From the NCBI GenBank assembly GCA_031216915.1, contig CM062290.1:253090581-253154580 (forward strand): a stretch of 64,000 bases of DNA. Direction: 5' to 3'. Below the pieces are notes generated by a model. It did no database searches. It was not told the DNA's origin and worked only from the letters and a program-made list of their open reading frames with translations. Source of the DNA: Pictodentalium vernedei (lineage: Eukaryota; Mollusca; Scaphopoda; Dentaliida; Dentaliidae). The translations under genes were made by a program, and so were the position numbers. Positions 34,341-45,511 of the stretch are shown piece by piece (within the stretch, counting starts at the first letter, position 1; the number at the start of each line of letters is the position of its first letter).

Positions 34341-34536
34341 TAATATGAACTTTGGTAAAACCAAGAAGCGCGCGCAACTCACAGTGTTTTTCAAATTATA
34401 ATGACATAAGTTTAACAAAATTTAAAACAGTGTTTAAGGGGTCGTCCAACAAAACATTTTGCGTTGTGAACTAATGCATGTACATGCTGTCTTGTAGATT
34501 TATTTCCCCCTAAAAACATATCAGACCTACAATATA
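34341..34536 (+). repeat. 196-bp direct repeat, first copy
   Basis: Repeats at 34681-34876 with a few substitutions. Landmarks are TAATATGAACTTTGGTAAAA, GGGGTCGTCCAACAAAACAT and CATATCAGACCTACAATATA. The spacing of 340 bp suggests a tandem duplication whose intervening part is not itself repeated. No coding sense seen. Confidence 0.93.
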
Positions 34537-34680
34537 AAAATTGGCCTCGAAACGTATTGTCGAAAATTTATTGTTTTTGTTTCGCTGGGGTGCATACATT
34601 GTTGAACGGAACTTCTGTTTTGGAAATGGTAATTCGTGGACGTTTGTCAGACAGTATGTCACTTCAACATCTTAGGTTCG

Positions 34681-34876
34681 TAATATGAACTTTGGTAAAA
34701 CCAAGAAACGCGCGCAACTCACAGTGTTTTTCAAATTATAATGACATAAACTTAACAAAATTTAAAACGGTGTTTAAGGGGTCGTCCAACAAAACATTTT
34801 GCGTTGTGAACTAATGCATGTACACGCTGTCTTGTAGATTTATTTCCCCCTAAAAACATATCAGACCTACAATATA
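34681..34876 (+). repeat. 196-bp direct repeat, second copy
   Basis: Partner of 34341-34536 (for example AAGAAACGCGC for AAGAAGCGCGC, and CACGCTG for CATGCTG). It is followed by a G-rich run (34920-34936). Confidence 0.93.
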
Positions 34877-36101
34877 TTATATTTTATAGTGAAGTCAATA
34901 TGTGAAGAAAATCGGGGGTGGGGGGGGGGGGGGGGGTGGGGGAGGGTAGTCGTAAAATTTTGGGTCAAATATATATATTTTAGGGTCTCTGTATTATTGT
35001 ATATAACGATTCTTATCGAATCCGACTTCAAGTACCAAATTAATAACCAAATAATATGTGTTTTCTGATACAATTGTTGCTTTTTGGGGCCTAATAAATA
35101 TAAGATCTTTTTAGGGTCTCCATATATGCCAAATCCAACCTCAGATGGGAACAATGCTTTTCGGTCTCACGCGATTCGACCCGTTGCTTTTTTCCCTAAA
35201 AAATAAAAAAAAAACTCCACCCCTTCAAAGGAAAAAAAGAGCCAAAAATTTAGAAAAAATATCCACATATTTTCATCCGTAAAATTATTCTTTCATTCAG
35301 GAATCACTCCGCAGTCAACACTTTTTTTCTTCAAAAAACATTCATTATTTCTTTTTCATTTATCAGAAATGATGAAAAATTGCAGTGCAGTCAATGTGAA
35401 AATTGGCAATTATAAAATAGTTCATGAATTTAATATATCCACTGGGATGAAAAAACAAGCAAAGTTACTTTTAAGTCATCTGGAAAGTGGCAATTAAATT
35501 TACTGATATCCAAATTACAAAACAAGGAAACCAATTCCTGTTTTTATGATTTCAATTGTCAGATCAAAATCCACAAAATTCCATTACTTACATAGGCCCT
35601 TAATATAACGAGATAGGCTGCATGTTTCCCGAAACCATAACAGATCTATCGTGCAGAAACACCACAACAGAATCCCTCTTCTCGACAGCTGAATCGGACG
35701 TTGGGGGTGCACACATATTTTATTTCACGTTTTCGGAATATTCTCAAGAAACAATATTGTTATCATTTTGTGAGTCTGAATGTTTATTATCACTGAAGAA
35801 AATGTTTGCGACAGTGGGTGAAAGGGAAGTCGGCGATGTGTATCATAGAATGCCTGTACACCTCTCCCCCCCCCCCCCCCCCAATATTAGCTGTCACGTG
35901 ATATTCTCACACACCATATGGAAGTTCGTTGGAGTTACGTGTACCGTTCTGGATGCATTGGTTTCTGACCAATCAGGAAGCTTGTATAACATTCAAAGGG
36001 TCACTACAGCAAACTAACATGTAAATGTGATAAAGTACTCTTTTAGAAGTTCGGGTAGCCCTGAAAAGGGCCGATGGGTAAGGCATCAGTATTGGGGGCC
36101 T
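34877..36101. other. Intergenic sequence with homopolymers
   Basis: G17 at 34920-34936 and C17 at 35866-35882. No gene recognised. Confidence 0.45.
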
Positions 36102-36276
36102 TTATGTTTTGTTAGCAACCTGCTGGTCGGGTATGCTCGTCTGTAATAATGTTACTGCCACCATCACCGAGACTCTAGCCGCAAAGGCCGCCAGTCTATC
36201 TTCGCCTTTGGGGTCGGGCAGCTGCATGTCGATAGTTTGGAAGCCCTTAATGTGGTCTACTATGGTAAAAAACCTA
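36102..36276 (-). CDS. Possible short coding segment, unknown
   Basis: On the minus strand about 57 codons stay open from just after CCTCCCGCCCATAG (possible splice acceptor) to TAA at 36104-36102. They include DMQLPDPKGEDRLAAFAARV, which has a normal amino-acid mix unlike most chance frames here. I recognise no domain. It lies downstream, on the same strand, of the retroelement ORF at 36494-37222 and may belong to the same element. Real gene status is uncertain. Confidence 0.2.
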
Positions 36277-36493
36277 TGGGCGGGAGGGAATGTTATTGTA
36301 ACAGGAGGAATATGATATCAGCTGGGTGGTGGTGGCTATGAGAGTACCAGTAGGGGACAGGAGGGGAACGTTTGCCTGTCCATTGTTGGGTTTGGTTGGT
36401 ATGTTTGGGGTTGCTCATGGGTTGCCGGGGGTTTATGCCTTTGGTTGGTCTTCGTATGTCTGGAGTTTAGGCGCGCCGAGACCAGGGTGTCGC

Positions 36494-37222
36494 CTAAGTT
36501 GGTAGGGCGTTGAAACGCCAGAGTGAGGGAATGAGGGAAGAGTTCACTGAGTTGGGGTAACTCTCAATCAGGCTACAGTATATTAAACGGGCGCGCTTAG
36601 TATGCAGTATGAGTGGGTTAAAGGGTGTGGAAAACACTAGTGGAGGTTGGGAATTTTTCCTCCGAGCCTTGCTTCTGTTAGTCTTAGCCAATATTTCCTG
36701 CCTTTTATGGAAGTTGACACTGGAAAGCAGGGGTTCGAGGAGGGTACGGGGATAACCTCGATCAGCTAAGTTTTGGATGAAGCGTAGTTTATGGTGCTCA
36801 GACAGAGCTGGGTCGGAATTGTTCCGTACGAAGCGTATTAGCTCACCTTTTAGGATCGCTTGGCACTCTGCGATACTAGTGTTGGATTTGAGTGAGATAA
36901 AGTTTGTTGGTTCAAGGCACCGAAGTAGTTCTGTTTTCGTTTTAGACAGGTATGTTTCCACCAATACATTGTGACACGATGTCGGGAATGCGTGCATCTT
37001 GCTGTGGAATGGGTTAATGAATTTGTTTTTGTCCTTATCACAGTGGATGAACTTCAGTCGCATGCGGTTGCATAGCAGCTGGAAATCACTCTGGAAGTGG
37101 AATCGAGTGGGTTTCTTGGGAGGGGGAATAAATTTCAATCCTTTCACCAGTACAATCTTTCCATGGTTAGTTAATGGGTGTTTGGATAAGTTTGTAATGT
37201 TCTGGTTTGCGGCATCAGCCAA
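36494..37222 (-). CDS. Retroelement ORF lacking its reverse-transcriptase core (242 aa)
   Basis: An intact 242-residue ORF. Residues about 28-110 (KGLKFIPPPKKPTRF, then LLCNRMRLKFIH, then ETYLSKTKTELL, then TSIAECQAI) resemble the region before the catalytic core of Penelope- or DIRS-related reverse transcriptases. Residues about 125-205 (LIRFVRNNSDPALSEHH, IQNLADRGYPRTLLEPLL, PPLVFSTPFNP) resemble the segment after the core. The catalytic segment with Y-x-D-D that should lie between is absent, yet the frame is open. I infer an in-frame internal deletion of an element protein. The GIY-YIG nuclease of Penelope-like elements is not seen downstream. The family call rests on memory of related proteins. 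Confidence 0.45.
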   Translation of the reverse strand: MADAANQNITNLSKHPLTNHGKIVLVKGLKFIPPPKKPTRFHFQSDFQLLCNRMRLKFIHCDKDKNKFINPFHSKMHAFPTSCHNVLVETYLSKTKTELLRCLEPTNFISLKSNTSIAECQAILKGELIRFVRNNSDPALSEHHKLRFIQNLADRGYPRTLLEPLLSSVNFHKRQEILAKTNRSKARRKNSQPPLVFSTPFNPLILHTKRARLIYCSLIESYPNSVNSSLIPSLWRFNALPT

Positions 37223-37362
37223 TCAGGCCAGGGTGGCGTTGTGTGCAAGCTGTTTTTTTAGCTCGATGGCGCCTACGTTTTTTGGCACGGCGGGTATTCC
37301 AGGCAAGGTGGGCTTGGTTCGGGTTTTCGGGAAATATGGGTTTGGTTCGGATTTTTGAGAAA

Positions 37363-38820
37363 TATGGGAGACTCGTACTTAATGAAAGCAAGAGCAAAGT
37401 TATACCCGTGGGCCGCAAAGTGGACACCACTCGAAGGTGGAGAGTGGGGGAGTTCTGCATTCCGGAAGGTAGCAGCAAACTTCTTAGTGTAGGAGAGACA
37501 AGTGACTTCGAGTATCTGGGGGTAAATATAAACATCACAGGTAGAGGCATCTACCGAAACCACACAAATAAATTGATGCTGAAGGGGAAGTGAATCCTCA
37601 ACCAAATGAAACTTATAGGGAGAAACAGTTTCAGTAAGGTTTTCGTGGGGAAAACCATTTGGGAAATGGTGGGTCTGCCAAGTATAACATACGGTACGGA
37701 AGTTGTACCCTAAACCAGACGGCTGTTAAGAGCTTGGTGATCCTGCAGAACGATGCAGGCCGATGGATAACAGGGTCGAGTAATGCTGCAGCGCTAGAAG
37801 CAATCAGGGGTGAGCTTCAACCAAATGAAACTTATAGGGAGAAACAGTTTCAGTAAGGTTTTCGTGGGGAAAACCATTTGGGAAATGGTGGGTCTGCCAA
37901 GTATAACATACGGTACGGAAGTTGTACCCCTAAACCAGACGGCTGTTAAGAGCTTGGTGATCCTGCAGAACGATGCAGGCCGATGGATAACAGGGTCGAG
38001 TAATGCCGCAGCGCTAGAAGCAATCAGGGGTGAGCTTTGGGTGGATGAGGACCAAGGACAGGATAGCCTATTGAAACTCGGTTATCATAATTATTTGGTA
38101 AATCTCCCCGATAGCCGATGGTGTAAAGTAATGTTTCCGAGAACTTTCAACTCAAATATCAAGACGGGGTGGATGGTCCAAACGAGGGAGCTTGAACTAC
38201 TCATTGGAGATCTCGGACCCAGACGCTGGGGCAAACTAGGGTACAAAAATCGTCAGAGAAAGGGTCATGGAGGATTGTAACCGTAATTGGCGAGAAGGGG
38301 TCAAATCAAAGAGGTCTTTGGGTGGTCTGCGTGATAAAGAGAAGACAAGTTTTGAAGAGTACATTGATGGCACCTTTGGGGGGGGGGGGGGGGGTCACTG
38401 TTGTTCAAGCTGAGATCGCAGTTCCTGGAGCTGAGGGGAAATATTGGAAAAAACAGTGAAAACGAGTGCCAGCTGTGTAATTTGGGCATGTTGGAGACCC
38501 TGGAACACTTTCTTCTAGATTGCCCAAAGTACCAGTCTAACAGAATAAGATTCACTGGGAGTATAATGGGGAAGTGGGATGGGAGAATGAAGGACATGTG
38601 GTTAGGGGGAGACTCAAAGGAGAGGGTTAATATGCTAATCGGAGAGATTGGGAAGAATGGGGCAAGGGATGTCATCAAGCAGTTCGTCTCTGAGTGTTGG
38701 GAGGAGAGGAGAAGCGTGGAAATAGGGAGGAAGTTGAGAGTACAGGGGTAACCAAGGCCTTCTCGTCCAAGAACCGCGACAAATCAGCGGCTGGCCAAAG
38801 TGTGTTATTATTATAGTGCC
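37363..38820 (+). pseudogene. Non-LTR retrotransposon (LINE), 3' end, broken
   Basis: The C-terminal third of a LINE reverse-transcriptase protein plus 3' UTR. Order: a thumb-region block LNESKSKVIPVGRK, then FEYLGVNI, then WEMVGLPSITYGTEVVP, then LQNDAGRWITGSSNAAALEA, then a zinc-finger block C-x2-C-x8-H-x4-C (CQLCNLGMLETLEHFLLDC), and a stop near 38751. The 3' UTR ends GTGTGTTATTATTATA. Breaks: a 219-bp tandem duplication (37599-38037), a 1-bp indel in the first unit, and a G17 run (38378-38394) where the copy at 41753-42735 has G5. The clade (Jockey, I, CR1 or other) is unresolved. Confidence 0.85.
37599..38037 (+). repeat. 219-bp tandem duplication inside the LINE
   Basis: Unit 1 (37599-37817) and unit 2 (37818-38037) both start CAACCAAATGAAACTTATAG and end AATCAGGGGTGAGCTT. 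They differ by one inserted C and one T/C change, so the duplication is recent compared with the decay of the rest of the LINE. Confidence 0.93.
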
Positions 38821-39185
38821 ACACGCAGGGCATAATTTTGAACCCTCTGTAGCTTCTGAATGTTGGTTTTGCTCAGGTCACTTGTTATTATGGCACCATA
38901 TTCTAGTACCGGACGTACAAATGTTTTGTAGAGCTTGAGAAGCACATTTTTGTTTGCTCCACAATTTCTACCCCTGCTCATCTTCAGCAAATGGATACGT
39001 TTAGTAGCTCTAACCGTAATGGAGTTTACGTGACTGTTTAGACTGAGATTGCTATCTAGGATAAATCCCCCAAAATTGTCCTCTTTGCTTGCTTCTAATT
39101 TGTGATCGTATAACTGGAGATCGATACTGGGGCCTGGTTTTCCTTTGCTTCTTGAAGAACGTAATTTTTGGAGTTTTGGTGGCAT
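38812..39185 (-). pseudogene. Second non-LTR retrotransposon family, 3' fragment
   Basis: A 124-codon open stretch on the minus strand with the usual LINE thumb pattern: a FGGFILDSNLSLNSHVN block, then RIHLLKMSRGRNCGA, then LLKLYKTFVRPVLEYGAII, then KLQRVQNYALRVAL. It is a different family from the neighbouring plus-strand LINE and lies tail to tail with it, the two 3' ends meeting near 38812-38821. Only the C-terminal part of the protein is present. Confidence 0.8.
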
Positions 39186-39614
39186 TTCAGAGTAAACAAA
39201 TTTCTCTTACTTATTTTGCACCTCAACACGACGTAGCGTTAAACTGTCGAGCATTTAAAAAAAAAACAATCGTCTTTCAAATTTTATTATACTTTTCAGT
39301 TTCTATCTTAAAAACATAGCTTTAGACCAATTATCGGGCATATGCGTTTGAGACCAAACATAAAAATATTTCAGTACTCGTTTTATTGACGAATTTTGTC
39401 AAATAATCATATGTGAAGACATGCCCGTGAGTTTGAGAAACAGTGGCAAACATCAGTATTGGAAATAACATTTGAACCATTACAACAAAAGCACCATAAA
39501 ACACCATGATAGTATCCCAAAATACACTAGTGTATTGTGATAATAAAAAAGTGGTGGTATCCCATAGCATTGTACCCTGGTATTTGGGGCCCGACATTGA
39601 AAATATCGACAAAA

Positions 39615-39815
39615 TTAATCTTTTACCTAACACGACTTTCAAACGATACTTGGAATTGATAAACAAACATGTTTCCTTTTTCCTCAAAAACCTAACTTAT
39701 TACCCCTCATGGGAACAAGCTCGGGGGAAAATGCAAAAGAATAATGAAATTTAAATGACGATTTCTGGTGAGTATCCCTGGTCTTATATTTCCCTTAGTT
39801 GGTAGAAGGTTAAAT
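39615..39815. mobile_element. TTAA MITE, decayed copy
   Basis: CTTTTACCTAACACGAC on the left and TTAGTTGGTAGAAGGTTAAA on the right, with CTCAAAAACCTAACTTATTACCCCTCATGGGAAC between. The second half of the hairpin is lost. Confidence 0.6.
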
Positions 39816-39997
39816 GCAATTAACATTATGAGCCGTGTTTTGAAAGCTAGATGACCTTTTGACTACTACTCCACTAATGACGTATCCTGCATGTGGAGAT
39901 TTGTTTATTTAAGATACTGACACGAGTCCGTCATAGCTATAGGGCCGGAGTATAGTCCAAAGTACAAAACTGAGAGGAACAAGTTATACATGTAGCT

Positions 39998-40290
39998 TAT
40001 ATAATAACGCTTTAGCCGGCCGCTGATTTGTCGCGTGCTCACGTGAGAAGGCATTGATTAACCTTGTGCTCACAAATGCCCCATATCACGCCGTTTCTCC
40101 ACTCCTCCCAGCACCTGGAACTGCGTGATGACATCCCGTACCCAATTCTTCTGTATCTATCCCACAAGCATACTAATCCTCCCTTTTACGTCACTCAATA
40201 CACACATATCCTACATATCCTTTCTTCTCCCATCCCATTTCTCCATGATACTTCCAGTGAACTGATTATGTTCGACTGATATTTTGAACA
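39998..40290 (-). pseudogene. LINE 3' end fragment (same family as 37363-38820)
   Basis: Minus-strand copy of the 3' UTR and last codons: AATAACGCTTTAGCCGGCCGCTGATTTGTCGCG, then segments matching the AGGAGTGGAG.AACGGCG and GGATGTCATCACGCAG regions. It is much diverged and 5' truncated near 40290. Confidence 0.7.
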
Positions 40291-40335
40291 TTCTAACAGT
40301 TCATATCAGTCATTGTCCCAATAGAATCACTACTA

Positions 40336-40500
40336 ATAATAACACTTTGGCCTGCTGCTGATTTGTCGCGGTTCTCAGGTGAGAAGGGCCTTCATTAACT
40401 CAATGCTCCCAAATTCTTCCATATCCCCACGCCTCTCCTCCCAACACCCGAAAACGAACTGGTTCATGACATCCCGTTCCCCATTCATCCCAATCTCTTG
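40336..40500 (-). pseudogene. LINE 3' end fragment (same family)
   Basis: Begins AATAATAACACTTTGGCCTG and runs through CTGATTTGTCGCGGTTCTCA to GATGTCATGAACCAG. It is shorter than its neighbour and breaks at about 40500, next to an inverted repeat. Confidence 0.75.
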
Positions 40501-40515
40501 GATAAGCAAACTACT

Positions 40516-40594
40516 CTAACAGACTGAGTGCAAGAATGTCCTATGTCTGCTATGGGACACAGGACATTCTAGCACTCAGGCGACGAACTGTTAG
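40516..40594. repeat. Inverted repeat, ~35-bp arms
   Basis: CTAACAGACTGAGTGCAAGA, then ATGTCCTATGTC, pairs imperfectly with GACACAGGACATTCTAGCAC, then TCAGGCGACGAACTGTTAG. The loop is about six bases. Confidence 0.75.
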
Positions 40595-41445
40595 ATATCC
40601 CTACAATCCCCACATACACTGCTGTCCCTTGACCGACCACCCCATACCTCATGTTATAGTGTCTGCAAGCCTCTTCCTGCTCCACCTGCACATCCCGACT
40701 CACTCCCACCCTTGCATCCCCCTACTAACCATTCTTACCTTCGTCTGGACACCCGTTGAACTCTCACAATCCATGTTTACAAATACAATGACAAAACAAC
40801 CAAAACGCAGGAAAAATACATAACAAATCAATTAAAATTCTCGAAAACCAATTTCGAAAACCTACTTGCTTCATCCTATATTAACCGTTTTACTACCATG
40901 CCCACTTTAACCTTATAATGGGGACCGCTAAGTATGCGAGTATGCGAGGCAGTTGAATGAAATTTATGACACACTTGAGACTCTATCGCCTGCCTACTTA
41001 TTGGAAAGGGCTCTCAGAATAGGTTTGATCTGCGCACACCAGAACATACAGATAATCGTCATAAAATAAGTGACGAAAGTCGCTTTCGGCAGCGTTAGTG
41101 TTAATCCCCAGAAACATCTACAACTGAATATACAATAACCCCTACTGAAATACAAATAGATAGTTAAAAAATACTTATAAACAGGCTGAGTAAACAACTC
41201 AGAGACTTCTCTTCGTGAGTAGTACTCAGTTGGTATTACTGCACAACCCACATGGAATTATTAGCAGTAGTGATATTTTTTTATAACATTTTAAGCATTA
41301 AATGTGGAGACCAAAGTTCTTGATTATAACTGACCACGCCTCCCTGATATGAGTAAAGACCATCAAAGAGCTTGAGAACACACTGACAAGTTTGACCTCT
41401 ATCATTAAAACCAAAAATTTCGACATTTTGTACAGAAAGACAAGA
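40595..41445. other. Intergenic sequence, no gene seen
   Basis: No repeat or coding motif recognised apart from C-rich remains near 40600-40760 that may be further LINE sequence. Confidence 0.4.
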
Positions 41446-41640
41446 GGGGACGCGACGGTTCGGTGGTTAGAGCATTAAACTTTGAATCGAAAGGTCGATG
41501 GTTCGATACTGACCATCGGTAACTGCGGTGTGTTGTTGGCACGAGACAGTTAATCATTGTTGTCCACGTGGGACATGGTGGCGCTGTGTACTCAGGTGTA
41601 CTACACGTCGATGATGCATTTGATTTTGGCTGTTAGTTTA
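41446..41640 (+). mobile_element. tRNA-derived SINE, 5' part
   Basis: The head GCGACGGTTCGGTGGTTAGAG with B box GGTTCGATACT belongs to the head type of copy 2. The body continues to GTACTACACGTCGATGATGC and the element stops near 41640 without the 3' tail. Confidence 0.7.
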
Positions 41641-41752
41641 AACAATATTTATTCATGAAAAAGTATGATACATACATATATGATTGTCACACAGAGTGCG
41701 CAATACAATGGTATACATTAAAGTAATTAGTCAAAAACGAGATTTGTCGAAA

Positions 41753-42735
41753 ATAATAATAACACTTTGGCCGGCCACTGATTTGTCGCGGTTCTCGTAT
41801 GAGAAGGCCTTGGTTACCCCTGTTTTACCAACTGCCTCCCTATTCCCACGCTTCTTCTCTCCTCCCAACACTCGGAGACGAACTGCTTGATGACATCCCT
41901 TGCCCCATTCTTCCCAATCTCTCCGATTAGCATATTAACCCTCTCCTTTGAGTCGCCCCCTAACCACATGCCCTTCATTCTCCCATCCCACTTCCCCATT
42001 ATAATCCCCGTGAATATTGTTCTCTTAGACTGGTATTTTGGGCATTCTAGAAGAAAGGGTTTCAGGGTATCCACCACGCCCAAATTACACATCTGGCACT
42101 CCTTTTCACTGTTTTTCCCAATTTTTCCCCTCAGCTACAGGGACCGCGACCTCAGCTTGAACAACAGTGACCCCCAAAGGCATCAAGGTACTCTTCAAAA
42201 CCAGGCTTCTCTTTACCACCCAAAGACCTCTTTGATTTGACTCCCTCTCGTCAATTACGGTTACAATCCTCCATGACCCTTTCTCTGACGATCTTTTTAC
42301 CCTGGTTTGCCCAACGTCTTGGTCCGAGATCTCCAATGAGTAGTTCTCTACTAGCTCCCTCACTTGGACCATCCACCCCGTCTTGATATTTGAGTTGAAA
42401 GAAAGTTTTCAGGAACATCACTTTACACCATCGGCTATCGGGGATATTTACCAAATAATTAAGATAACCGAGTTTCAGTAGGTCTATCTTGTCCTTGATC
42501 CTTATCCACCCAAGCTCACCCCTGATTGCTCCTAGCGCTGCGGCATTACTCGACCCTGTTATCCATGGCCTGCATCGTTCTGCAGGATTCCCAAGCTCTT
42601 AACAACCGTCTGGTTTAGGGGTAAAACTTCCGTACCGTATGTTATACTTGGCAGACCCACCATTTCCCAAATGGTTTTCACCACGAAAACCTTATCGAAA
42701 CTTTTCTCCCTATAAGTTTCATTTGGTTTGTGTCA
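41753..42735 (-). pseudogene. LINE 3' end (same family as 37363-38820), broken
   Basis: Minus-strand copy of about 980 bp covering the same region: TPLN and WEMVGLPSITYG near 42650, PDSRWCKVMF near 42420, a zinc-finger region CQMCNLGVVDTLKPFLLEC in which the finger His is now Pro, then KWDGRMKGMWLGGDSKERVN and the 3' UTR. Frames are broken at several points. Homology ends at about 42733, level with the duplication unit of the other copy. The tract that is G17 in the other copy is C5 here (42171-42175). Confidence 0.85.
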
Positions 42736-44229
42736 CTAACAGTAATCTCAGAGGATATGTTAAGACACCGAAGACACAGTTTTCTCTCTGTCACGAACTG
42801 AGTAGCCCGAAATAGGTCTGAACTATGTGAGCAAGCCGATTTTGTCGGTGCCCCAAAAAGCAAGCAATTTAGGCGAATCTCTCGATTTCTTGATCTAGTT
42901 CCATACTTCCTTTTTGGTTCAGAATTTTTCAGTATCGAGGAGAACAGTCTAACTTTTAATGTAGTGCACGACTTCATCTTACAGAATGGCAGGTTCCACT
43001 GACAACAACTTGCATTCGAACATACGTCCCCTCCCCTAAAAATTCCGCACGATTAAGGGCCATATTCTACAATCTTATTGTCGAATTTCAAAACTTTCTT
43101 TTCTATTCAACTCTATCTCAAGACAACTCACGTATATTCAGGATGGCTACTTCCTGGCCTTCCTCGAATTTTCACTGAGACGAGCTGTCAGCGCCTTTCA
43201 CTTGCGCATGTTTATGTAAGTAAATGTGGGAATTACGTAGTTGCAGGTGACAAAGCGTACGCGCCCCGAATGCCCACTTTGTTGGATCCATGCTGGTGGT
43301 GTGCTTATACAAGGGCCGAGGTTCAACCAGACTCACTGACCAGGTCTCAGGCTGCTTGGGCGGTGATATACATTCTTCATTCCTGATCAATGCCATCATC
43401 TTTACAAAAAGTGCTCTTGAACGTAGGAGACTACTCATATAAGCCTAAGGCTTTCTCTCGAAACCTAGTCTACTTACTGACTCGATTAGCACTGTTTCTG
43501 TTATTTTGTGTACTACTAGCTAAACGTTTTTATTTTTCTATTATACTGTTATGTAATGTATGCATATATAATATAATCTTGAATAAATATTGCTTGAACT
43601 AAAATGATGGCGTTCGGGCCTTATACAGTTTTTTCTGACCGACAAGAAAACTGTTCGAGAGATGTGTTAATGGAAGGAGGTGGGCTAACCCGTAGATATG
43701 GGCGGTATTGGAATTGGTAGTTCGGGTTCGGTATTTTAAGGGGAGTAAACCACGGTATCGGTTCTATGTTCGGTATCTGACTTGACTGAGATTTACTGAT
43801 AGAACCATAAGGGAAGCCAAACCAGGAAAATACAGAATAAATTGTCATTATATCATTCTTTGCAGTCCTTGCTTCTGTACCCTTCTACCACCACGCCACA
43901 AATGCCACAGCCAATGAGCTCAACATTGGAATTCTTTTGCCAACACAAAGCATATCTACCGTAATTTTATGACTTGTTCCAAACACGCTTTAATCTTTAA
44001 TGACCTGTTTAAATTTTTTGCGGGCTCAGAACATTCGCTCGCAACAAACAATCATTAGACGATCCTGCTGACAAGAGACAAATCATCTTGGCTGATTATT
44101 AAAGCAATCAAGACTTGACTAGACATCACCGGAAAGCAACTGGACATATACAGGTTATAGTCCAGTGAGAATTCAGAACAATTACGCGGGCCCAAGACAA
44201 GCAGTAACTTCTTTCATGAAAATGAACAC
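42736..44229. other. Intergenic sequence, no gene seen
   Basis: The ORFs at 42678-42977 (minus) and 43078-43386 (plus) have no recognisable domain. The first is a chimaera of LINE and unknown sequence. Confidence 0.45.
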
Positions 44230-44480
44230 TTAACCCTTTACCTAACATGAAAAGCAGACGACACTTGCAATAAAAATTCTTGAATAACTAGTTTTTTTCA
44301 TTTTTTGTCTCAAAAACATAGGTTATGACCCCTCGTTGGAACGAGCTCGACGAGCTCGTTCCAACGAGGGGTCATAACCTATGTTTTTGAGACAAAAAAT
44401 GAAAAAATAATGAAAATTAATTGGCGAATTTTGAGAATAGCGCTGGCCGGTTTTGGCCGTTACGTTGGGTAAAGGGTTAA
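44230..44480. mobile_element. TTAA hairpin MITE, copy 5 (intact, inverted)
   Basis: TTAA at 44230-44233 and 44477-44480, in the opposite orientation to copy 1. The central arms (ATAGGTTATGACCCCTCGTT and complement) are perfect over more than 50 bp, so this is one of the youngest copies. Confidence 0.93.
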
Positions 44481-45483
44481 ACTGCTATCAAGCCCCAACA
44501 AGGCCATTTAAATAGCGAATGTTGGAAAATTTCAATATACATGTGGTTTCGATATTGAATGATTGGTTTGGTTCGTTTTTTTTTTCGATTTCCGTATGCT
44601 ATCGGTTTCGGTTCAGTTTTTCGGTATATTGCCCATCTCTAATCACCCGGCCCTCACGTCCGCCCCACACCCTGGCCTTCTAGCTTCAGTCCTGATCCTA
44701 AATGAGTTCCCGTTTAATTTTTGAACGGTCATCTTCTGTGAATTATGAGATTCAGAAAAATAAGGAAGGAAAATCTGATGTCAACGAGGGAAATACTGGG
44801 TCTGATGAAGGTGATGTAGTTGATCAAAATGACAATGTTGGACATGTAGCGGTGAGCACTTCCACTGATGATTGTTCTGACAATTCAACAAAATCTTCAG
44901 CAGACAAGACTGGACAGCATCTGGGATATATATTTTCCTTGACTCATCTGGATTGGTAACTATCCAGAACTGCAAACAAATGTAAGACACACTAGTGTAA
45001 CAGGGTCGTAGGTAGGTTCAATGGATTGAATTCAAACGCACACCAGTTCCGATTAATAAATTTATTGGATACCAATTTAAATTACCCTGTAATATAAATA
45101 TTTTCAATTACAATTTGAACAACAATAATAATATTCTTCCTACAATATAAAATATATAATCATACAAATAAAAAACATGATTTATCCCAAACATATCATA
45201 ATATAATTCAACTTTCATTCAAGTTTCTCACCCCATCCAGTTTCAATCATACAGCTCCTTGGCATCTCAGGGATGTAAGCAACTAACGGAACTGGGTTTC
45301 AGATAAGGCGAGTCTGTTTATGACAGATGGAATAAAGACATTCTTCTTCATTCAATCAAATAAAATCCACCTAATATATAATCCGAGGGGTTCAGTTTAA
45401 GCATGAGCTATCAATTTATGGAAAGCAAAACCCCTCATATACTACTGTGATATTACAATGTACACAGTAATTATTGTGTTGCA
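44481..45483. other. Intergenic sequence, no gene seen
   Basis: An 85-codon acidic, Asp/Ser-rich frame at 44702-44959 is not supported by any known family. The remainder is AT-rich. Confidence 0.4.
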
Positions 45484-45511
45484 TTATTTATTTATTGGTG
45501 TTTAATGTCGC
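45484..45511 (-). mobile_element. SINE tail fragment
   Basis: CATTTATTTATTGGTGTTTAATGTC matches only the terminal ~25 bp of the SINE 3' end on the minus strand. Confidence 0.5.
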
